From assembly GCA_905234685.1 (NCBI GenBank), contig CAJOIR010000002.1, forward strand, positions 62,001 through 126,000: DNA of 64,000 nt. Reading direction: 5' to 3'. Below are positions 59,477-64,000 of this stretch, one piece after another. Position 1 is the stretch's first letter, and the number at the start of each line of letters is the position of its first letter. Both the position numbers and the translations under genes were made by a program. The DNA is from Paludibacteraceae bacterium (GTDB taxonomy: Bacteria; Bacteroidota; Bacteroidia; Bacteroidales; Paludibacteraceae). Below the pieces are notes generated by a model. It saw only the letters and a program-made list of their open reading frames with translations, made no database searches and was not told where the DNA came from.

Positions 59477-59730
59477 TTCCCAAGCGAAAGGTACGCTATG
59501 GTATATCAAACGCGGGCATAAGAATCCTGCGAGGGAGACGAATAATAGGAACACAAACATCGGCATAAAAAGCAGACGAAGTGAATGAAAAGAAAGCGTA
59601 TTACTTCGGTAAGGGTTTGACAAGGGTTCGAAGGGGAAAGGACAAAAACAGATTTCATGTTACAATATTAAAGTTTAAGACTCTGATTAGCTTGAATGAT
59701 GAAGGTGTTTGTCAGAAGGAGGGCAAGGGT

Positions 59731-59762
59731 ATTGCAGTTGTAATTTATTATTTGTACCTTTG
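59731..59762 (+). promoter_or_regulatory. Promoter of the GT9 gene
   Basis: ATTG (59731-59734), 20 nt, TACCTTTG (59755-59762). The -33 box has one mismatch. The predicted start of transcription is only a few bases before the ATG at 59772, so the mRNA may be nearly leaderless. Confidence 0.7.
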
Positions 59763-59771
59763 CCTGCCATT

Positions 59772-60800
59772 ATGTGCAAGGCGACTGAAACATATTTGGT
59801 GCTGCGTTTCCGCAGCGTGGGCAACGTGGCGATGACGGTGCCCGTGGTGGCATCGGCAGCGGCGCTCAGTCCTCACGCACAGTTCGTTGTAGTAGCGGAC
59901 AAACGTCTCGGCGACATGTTCCTGCAGTTGGACAATGTGCACTTTCATTGTGCCGACACGGAGAACGGAAACAGGAAGAGCGTCGTGCGTCTCTTCCGAG
60001 AACTAAGGCGCAACTACAACATTACTGGTGTGATAGACCTACAGAACAACCACCGAAGCAGGATGCTTGACTTCCTGTATCTGTGTTCAAGAGTCAGGAT
60101 AACCCGCCTTGGAACAAACTACAATGCACAGCGGCGCCTGTGCAGAAAAGGGTATGCGGAGTCCGAACCTATGCCAGACGAGTTCAGCCGTTATGCCTCT
60201 GTCTTCGCGAAAGCGGGACTCACAACTGACAACAGTTTCAGCGCACTGCCTCTTAACACAGACGCAGACAAGGCTGTGACAGAGCGTTTCGGCAAGAAGA
60301 TGGGGCGATGGATAGGCATAGCTCCTTTTGCCAAGAGCAAGACGAACATGCTGCCGTACCGCACAACCAAAGAAGTGATTACGCACTTCGCAGCACAGGA
60401 GGACACGCGCGTCTTCCTCTTCGGGGCAGGACGTGTGGAGTGCGAGATGCTAAAGCAATGGGCAGCACTCTCAGACCGAATTGACAGCGTAGCGGGAGTG
60501 CTGGAACTAGCAGAAGAACTTGAACTGATGCGCCGTCTGGACTTCATGCTCTGCATGGACTCCGCCAACCAGCACTTAGCATCACTCGTAGGGCTGAGAT
60601 GTGTGTCTGTATGGTGCGGCACACACCCTTATGCCGGGTTCTACGGATGGAAACAGCGGGCAGGCGACATCATCCAACAACCGCTCTCATGCCGACCATG
60701 CACTATTCACGGAAGAAGCAAATGCAAGTACCGCAACTTTCTATGCCGCCAGTTCAGTCCGGTGGAGATAATAGAGGGGTTAGAGGTCAGGGGGAAGTAA
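59772..60800 (+). CDS. GT9 heptosyltransferase-like glycosyltransferase
   Basis: 342 residues from ATG 59772 (MCKATETYLVLRFRSVGNVAM). A longer frame back to 59709 would start before the promoter. YLVLRFRSVGNVAMTVPVVAS is the N-terminal GT9 motif, DNVHFHCADTE and IDLQNNHRSRMLDFL (about 95) follow, the donor domain has IGIAPFAKSKTNMLPY (about 178), LFGAGRVECEML (about 215) and MDSANQHLASLVGLRCVSVWCGTHPYAGFYGW (about 270-300). The ending CRPCTIHGRSKCKYRNFLC is Cys-rich and typical of Bacteroidetes members. It probably adds a sugar to lipid A/core or lipooligosaccharide. Confidence 0.88.
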   Translation: MCKATETYLVLRFRSVGNVAMTVPVVASAAALSPHAQFVVVADKRLGDMFLQLDNVHFHCADTENGNRKSVVRLFRELRRNYNITGVIDLQNNHRSRMLDFLYLCSRVRITRLGTNYNAQRRLCRKGYAESEPMPDEFSRYASVFAKAGLTTDNSFSALPLNTDADKAVTERFGKKMGRWIGIAPFAKSKTNMLPYRTTKEVITHFAAQEDTRVFLFGAGRVECEMLKQWAALSDRIDSVAGVLELAEELELMRRLDFMLCMDSANQHLASLVGLRCVSVWCGTHPYAGFYGWKQRAGDIIQQPLSCRPCTIHGRSKCKYRNFLCRQFSPVEIIEGLEVRGK

Positions 60801-60879
60801 AAAGTAAAAAGTAAAAAGTGTAAAGTAAAAAGCAAAAAGTGTAAAGTAAAAAGTAAAAAGCGAAAAGTAAAAAGTGAAA
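60796..60879. repeat. Heptamer array AGTAAAA x12 between GT9 and parA
   Basis: Twelve head-to-tail heptamers, six exact AGTAAAA plus AGTGTAA, AGCAAAA, AGCGAAA and AGTGAAA variants. The GT9 TAA stop lies in the first unit and the array ends 14 nt before the parA ATG, so it forms almost the entire intergenic space. Confidence 0.95.
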
Positions 60880-60893
60880 CAACACATTACATC

Positions 60894-61655
60894 ATGTCAA
60901 AGATAATATCAATAGCCAATCAGAAAGGAGGAGTAGGCAAGACCACCACCTCCATCAACCTCTCTGCAGCCCTTGCTGCAGAAGGCAAGCGTGTGCTGCT
61001 TATCGATGCCGACCCACAGGCTAACGCCTCATCAGGTCTCGGAGTGAACATACGCCAGCTTGAAACTACCATATACGAATGTATGGTCAGCGGAGAACCC
61101 GCTGTCAAAGCGATACTGCCTACTGCGCAGGAGAACCTATATGTGCTACCGTCACACATTGACCTCATAGGAGCAGAGATAGAGATGATAAACATTCCAG
61201 ACCGCGAACTTCTGCTTCGCAACCTGCTGAAGCCAGTGCGCGATGACTACGACTACATCATCATCGACTGTTCTCCATCGCTCGGTATCATCACGGTAAA
61301 CTGCCTGACAGCATCCAACACCGTCATCATACCTGTGCAGTGCGAGTACTTCGCATTAGAGGGCATAAGCAAACTGCTCAACACAATCAAGATTATCAAG
61401 TCAAAACTTAATCCCTCGCTCAACATAGAAGGGTTTCTGCTCACCATGTATGACAACCGTCTGAGACTTGCCAATCAGGTTTATGATGAAGTACGCCGTC
61501 ATTTCGGGCAGTTAGTATTCAAGACCGTCATCGCCCGCAACGTGCGCCTCTCGGAAGCACCGTCACACGGCATGTCGGTACTCACATACGACCCCTCATC
61601 CAAAGGAGCACAGAACTACAAAGAACTCGCCAAAGAGTTGATAGAAAGGCAGTGA
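60894..61655 (+). CDS. parA: Chromosome-partitioning ATPase ParA (Soj)
   Basis: 253 residues. Deviant Walker A NQKGGVGKTTTSINLSAALA (residues 8-27), switch I LLIDADPQANASSGLG (about 35), DYIIIDCSPSLGIITVNCLTA (Walker B, about 120) and QCEYFALEGISKLL. The short N-terminus is that of chromosomal ParA type Ib/Soj. With ParB it moves origins apart. No parS palindrome was found in the window. Confidence 0.95.
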   Translation: MSKIISIANQKGGVGKTTTSINLSAALAAEGKRVLLIDADPQANASSGLGVNIRQLETTIYECMVSGEPAVKAILPTAQENLYVLPSHIDLIGAEIEMINIPDRELLLRNLLKPVRDDYDYIIIDCSPSLGIITVNCLTASNTVIIPVQCEYFALEGISKLLNTIKIIKSKLNPSLNIEGFLLTMYDNRLRLANQVYDEVRRHFGQLVFKTVIARNVRLSEAPSHGMSVLTYDPSSKGAQNYKELAKELIERQ

Positions 61656-61661
61656 TTGAAG

Positions 61662-61701
61662 TGTGGAACTGTGGAACTGTGTAATTGTGGAAGTGTCCAA
61701 T
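61662..61701. repeat. 8-bp array TGTGGAAC x5 between parA and parB
   Basis: TGTGGAAC, TGTGGAAC, TGTGTAAT, TGTGGAAG, TGTCCAAT head to tail, starting 7 nt after the parA stop. A small ACCTATT/ACCTAATT-like run follows before parB. Confidence 0.8.
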
Positions 61702-61754
61702 TACCAGTTCACCTATTCAACTTATAACCTATTATAACCTAATTAACATCTATA

Positions 61755-62612
61755 ATGAAACCACGTACAGGACTTGGAAGAGGACTCGACGCCCTCATTG
61801 ACACATCAAGTGTTACCACAAGCGGCTCATCATCCATATCGGAAGTGGAGCTCTCGCTCATATACCCCAACCCCAACCAGCCACGGCGCAACTTCTCTGA
61901 GGAGGGTCTGGAAGAACTCGCTGCCTCTATCCGCGAACTGGGTGTCATCTCGCCAATAACACTGCGCAAGAACGATGACGGTACCTACCTCATCATTGCA
62001 GGTGAACGCCGTTTCCGTGCAGCACACAGAGCGGGACTCACATCCATACCAGCATACATACGTACTGCCAAAGACGAGCAGGTGATGGAGATGGCACTCA
62101 TAGAGAACATACAGCGAGAGGACTTGGACGCCATAGAGATAGCACTAGCCTATCAGCGACTGATTGACGAATACCACCTCACGCAGGAGCGTATGTCGGA
62201 GCGCGTAGGCAAGAAGCGTGCTACCATAGCCAACTACCTGCGTCTACTCAAACTGCCTGCAGAGATTCAGGTAGGACTCAAAGACAAGCATATAGACATG
62301 GGTCATGCACGCGCACTCCTCTCGCTCAAGACACCTCAGGAGCAACTTATGCTCTACAAGCGCATCCTCAAGGAGGACCTCAGCGTCAGACGCGTGGAAG
62401 AACTGGCAAGTACAGGTGAAGTGCTGCCTGTTCAAAAGGCTGAGCCAAAGCCACAGCAAAAGAAGGAATACAAGGCAGAACAGAAAGACCTTGCAAGACG
62501 CTTCGCAACCAAAGTGAAGATAACATGCAATGCCGATGGTAAAGGAAAGATAGTATTCCCATTCAAAAACGAAGACGAACTTAAGAACCTCCTTACCCTC
62601 CTAAACAAGTAG
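61755..62612 (+). CDS. parB: ParB/Spo0J CTPase partition protein
   Basis: 285 residues. N-terminal ParB/Srx domain with SLIYPNPNQPRRNFSEEGLEELAASIRELGVISPITL (about 33-70) and the CTP-binding GERRFRAAHRAGL (about 81-93), then ENIQREDLDAIEIALAYQRLI, HTH MSERVGKKRATIANYLRLLKLP (about 145-166) and a C-terminal dimerisation region with a Lys/Gln-rich linker. It loads at parS and spreads as a clamp. It follows parA, and its stop abuts the DUF5683 start. Confidence 0.95.
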   Translation: MKPRTGLGRGLDALIDTSSVTTSGSSSISEVELSLIYPNPNQPRRNFSEEGLEELAASIRELGVISPITLRKNDDGTYLIIAGERRFRAAHRAGLTSIPAYIRTAKDEQVMEMALIENIQREDLDAIEIALAYQRLIDEYHLTQERMSERVGKKRATIANYLRLLKLPAEIQVGLKDKHIDMGHARALLSLKTPQEQLMLYKRILKEDLSVRRVEELASTGEVLPVQKAEPKPQQKKEYKAEQKDLARRFATKVKITCNADGKGKIVFPFKNEDELKNLLTLLNK

Positions 62613-62613
62613 T

Positions 62614-63330
62614 TTGAAACAGAGACTTGTCATATTGCTATTCACACTCCTGCAACTGACTTGCCTTCAGGCGCAACATCACAAGGGAACAGAGACAACA
62701 GACGAAGGCAACTGGGTGTCTGCCTCGGAGTTGCATGCTCATGACACGACTCAGGTGGTTGTTCTTGAAGCTGACACCTTACTGCCTGAACCCAAGAACA
62801 CATGGAAACCCAACCCTATGAGAGCGGTGTGGATGGGTGCCATCATACCTGGCTACGGGCAGATATACAACCGTTCATACTGGAAACTGCCCATAGTATA
62901 TGGTGCTTTTATGGGTTGCGCATACGCTATCACGTGGACCAACGGCTTGTACAACGACTACAAGACCGCCTATCGCGACATTGTCACAGACCCGGACTAC
63001 AATCCCACAGACCCTAACAAGTCATACGTTGCCATACTGCCCAAAGGCTATTCAATAGAATCAACAGGCACAGGCGGTTCAATGGGAGGCAAGAGCAAAT
63101 ACACAACGCACTTGCAGAACAACATGAACTCTTACCGCCGCTACAGAGACATCTCTATCGTGGCGACAGTAATAGCATACGCCCTGTCACTGATAGACGC
63201 ATATGTGGATGCACAGTTGTACGACTTCGACATCTCACCTGACCTCTCGCTCAACATAGAACCGCAGATCAACCGCGACCCGCTCAACCAGCGTAGCACG
63301 GAGGTCAGACTGGCATTCACCCTCAAATAG
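62614..63330 (+). CDS. DUF5683 envelope protein (TTG start)
   Basis: 238 residues. The start codon is TTG at 62614, one base after the parB stop; no upstream ATG is available in frame and the signal peptide (MKQRLVILLFTLLQLTCLQAQ) begins there. NPMRAVWMGAIIPGYGQIYNRSYWKLPIVYGAFMGCAYAITWTN (about 70-113) is the DUF5683 hallmark with a transmembrane pair, and a second pair follows around IVATVIAYALSLIDAYVDAQL. It is a conserved Bacteroidetes gene between parB and a lytic transglycosylase; function unknown, probably inner membrane. Confidence 0.9.
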   Translation: MKQRLVILLFTLLQLTCLQAQHHKGTETTDEGNWVSASELHAHDTTQVVVLEADTLLPEPKNTWKPNPMRAVWMGAIIPGYGQIYNRSYWKLPIVYGAFMGCAYAITWTNGLYNDYKTAYRDIVTDPDYNPTDPNKSYVAILPKGYSIESTGTGGSMGGKSKYTTHLQNNMNSYRRYRDISIVATVIAYALSLIDAYVDAQLYDFDISPDLSLNIEPQINRDPLNQRSTEVRLAFTLK

Positions 63331-63332
63331 AC

Positions 63333-64000
63333 ATGCACGGAAGACTGTACATATTGTTTTTCATTGTCCTGTTGTGCGGAGCATATCTCTACGCTCAGGA
63401 CAACGACACTATTGTTACAACCGCCACCGATTCCACAGTTAGGAAATACACTCAGGACGAACTTGACATGAGGCTAATGGACTTCGCACTTTCGTGGCTT
63501 GACACCACGGAATGTACAGCCACAGCCGACACCGCAGGTATGCCTGACTCGGTATATATAGCACGTCTATCTTCGCTGCCTTATATCATCGAAATGCCAT
63601 ACAACACCGTAGTAAGAAACTTCATTGACATGTATGTGCAGCGTCGTCCGCGTCAAGTGGCACGGCTGCTGACGCTCTCAGGCTTCTATTTCCCAATATT
63701 CGAGGAGAAACTGCACCAGTATGGTCTGCCGGAAGAACTCAAGTTCCTGCCAATAATAGAATCGGGACTCAATCCTACTGCATATTCACCTGTAGGTGCG
63801 GCAGGTCTATGGCAGTTCATGCCGCGCACTGCCAAGAACTGCGGACTTGAAGTCAACTCGCTGGTAGACGAGCGTCTCGACCCTCTGAAAGCCACAGATG
63901 CAGCATGCCGTTTCCTGCGCTCATTATATGCCATCTACGAAGACTGGAATCTAGTAATAGCAGCCTATAACTGCGGACCGGGCAATATCAACAAAGCCAT
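63333..64000 (+). CDS. mltD: MltD-like lytic murein transglycosylase (3' end beyond window)
   Basis: Open from ATG 63333 to the window edge (about 222 residues). Signal peptide (LYILFFIVLLCGAYLYAQ), then LRSLPYIIEMPYNTVVRNFIDMY, GLPEELKFLPIIESGLNPTAYSPVGAAGLWQFMPRTAKNCG with catalytic Glu 143, LVDERLDPLKATDAACRFLR and AAYNCGPGNINKA. This is the SLT fold of family 1 enzymes that cleave peptidoglycan to 1,6-anhydro-muropeptides. LysM domains would be expected in the missing part. It starts 2 nt after DUF5683, so it is co-transcribed. Confidence 0.93.
   Translation, partial: MHGRLYILFFIVLLCGAYLYAQDNDTIVTTATDSTVRKYTQDELDMRLMDFALSWLDTTECTATADTAGMPDSVYIARLSSLPYIIEMPYNTVVRNFIDMYVQRRPRQVARLLTLSGFYFPIFEEKLHQYGLPEELKFLPIIESGLNPTAYSPVGAAGLWQFMPRTAKNCGLEVNSLVDERLDPLKATDAACRFLRSLYAIYEDWNLVIAAYNCGPGNINKA

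Noticed and set aside
59322..59623. Small overlapping open frames (88 aa plus, 63 aa minus) between ruvA and GT9
   Set aside because: No promoter, no domain and overlap with a degenerate 10-bp repeat; the minus frame is hydrophobic but unsupported.
60870..60885. parS site (GTGAAACA) near parA
   Set aside because: Only a half site is present and it is part of the heptamer array; no GTTTCACGTGAAAC-like palindrome is seen.

Overview
The window looks like a chromosomal segment from a member of the order Bacteroidales. The evidence is a SusC/SusD pair, the type IX secretion (T9SS) outer-membrane translocon SprA, a fused 2-oxoacid:ferredoxin oxidoreductase, the parA-parB-DUF5683-lytic transglycosylase order, and several promoters of the Bacteroidetes form TTTG-N19/20-TAnnTTTG. 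Both edges cut a gene. I cannot name a genus; a Prevotella- or Paludibacter-like gut or rumen lineage is plausible.

Layout. 1-10150 (minus): a truncated PL9-type polysaccharide lyase; then a translationally coupled surface-glycan cluster (deacetylase, wecB, GT4, HAD protein, membrane protein); an ABC-F ATPase; and a WecA/MraY-type phosphosugar transferase. 10304-12760 (plus): panB, a CapA-like protein and a phosphoribosyltransferase. 12830-18923 (minus): tcdA, glyS, tRNA-Leu(CAA), a flavodoxin-like reductase and korB/korA. rpsU stands alone on the plus strand at 19102. 19399-22664 (minus): rsgA, frr, pyrH and a DeoR/AgaR-type regulator. 23130-45090 (plus): a beta-helix surface protein, then a sugar-phosphate module (AgaS-like SIS protein, GatZ/KbaZ-like protein, PfkB kinase) and a glycan-use locus (phosphoesterase, amidohydrolase lipoprotein, GH36-like glycosidase, SusC, SusD, lipoprotein, DUF4832 lipoprotein, DMT transporter, NahK-like kinase). 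45094-59193 (minus): three more DUF4832 proteins with T9SS-like C-termini, then sprA and ruvA. 59772-64000 (plus): a GT9 glycosyltransferase, parA, parB, a DUF5683 protein and a truncated MltD-like transglycosylase.

The glycan part reads as one programme. Secreted and lipid-anchored hydrolases release sugars, SusC/SusD import oligosaccharides, the DMT protein and NahK-like kinase handle monosaccharides, and the AgaS/KbaZ/PfkB set would send amino-sugar or galactose-type phosphates into the tagatose route. A DeoR/AgaR-type regulator lies divergently nearby.

The most unusual feature is a high density of short tandem-repeat arrays (units of 7, 8, 10, 11 or 15 bp) at gene junctions. Some lie inside genes: two in the ABC-F gene, one in the deacetylase, and a 7 x 15-bp array that adds 35 residues to the GTPase domain of RsgA. 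The 15-bp family also flanks, in opposite orientations, a small four-helix-bundle (S23/IVP) gene that interrupts the AgaS/KbaZ operon. A gene-less copy of the same arrangement lies one gene downstream. This may be an undescribed mobile element and is the best candidate here for something new.
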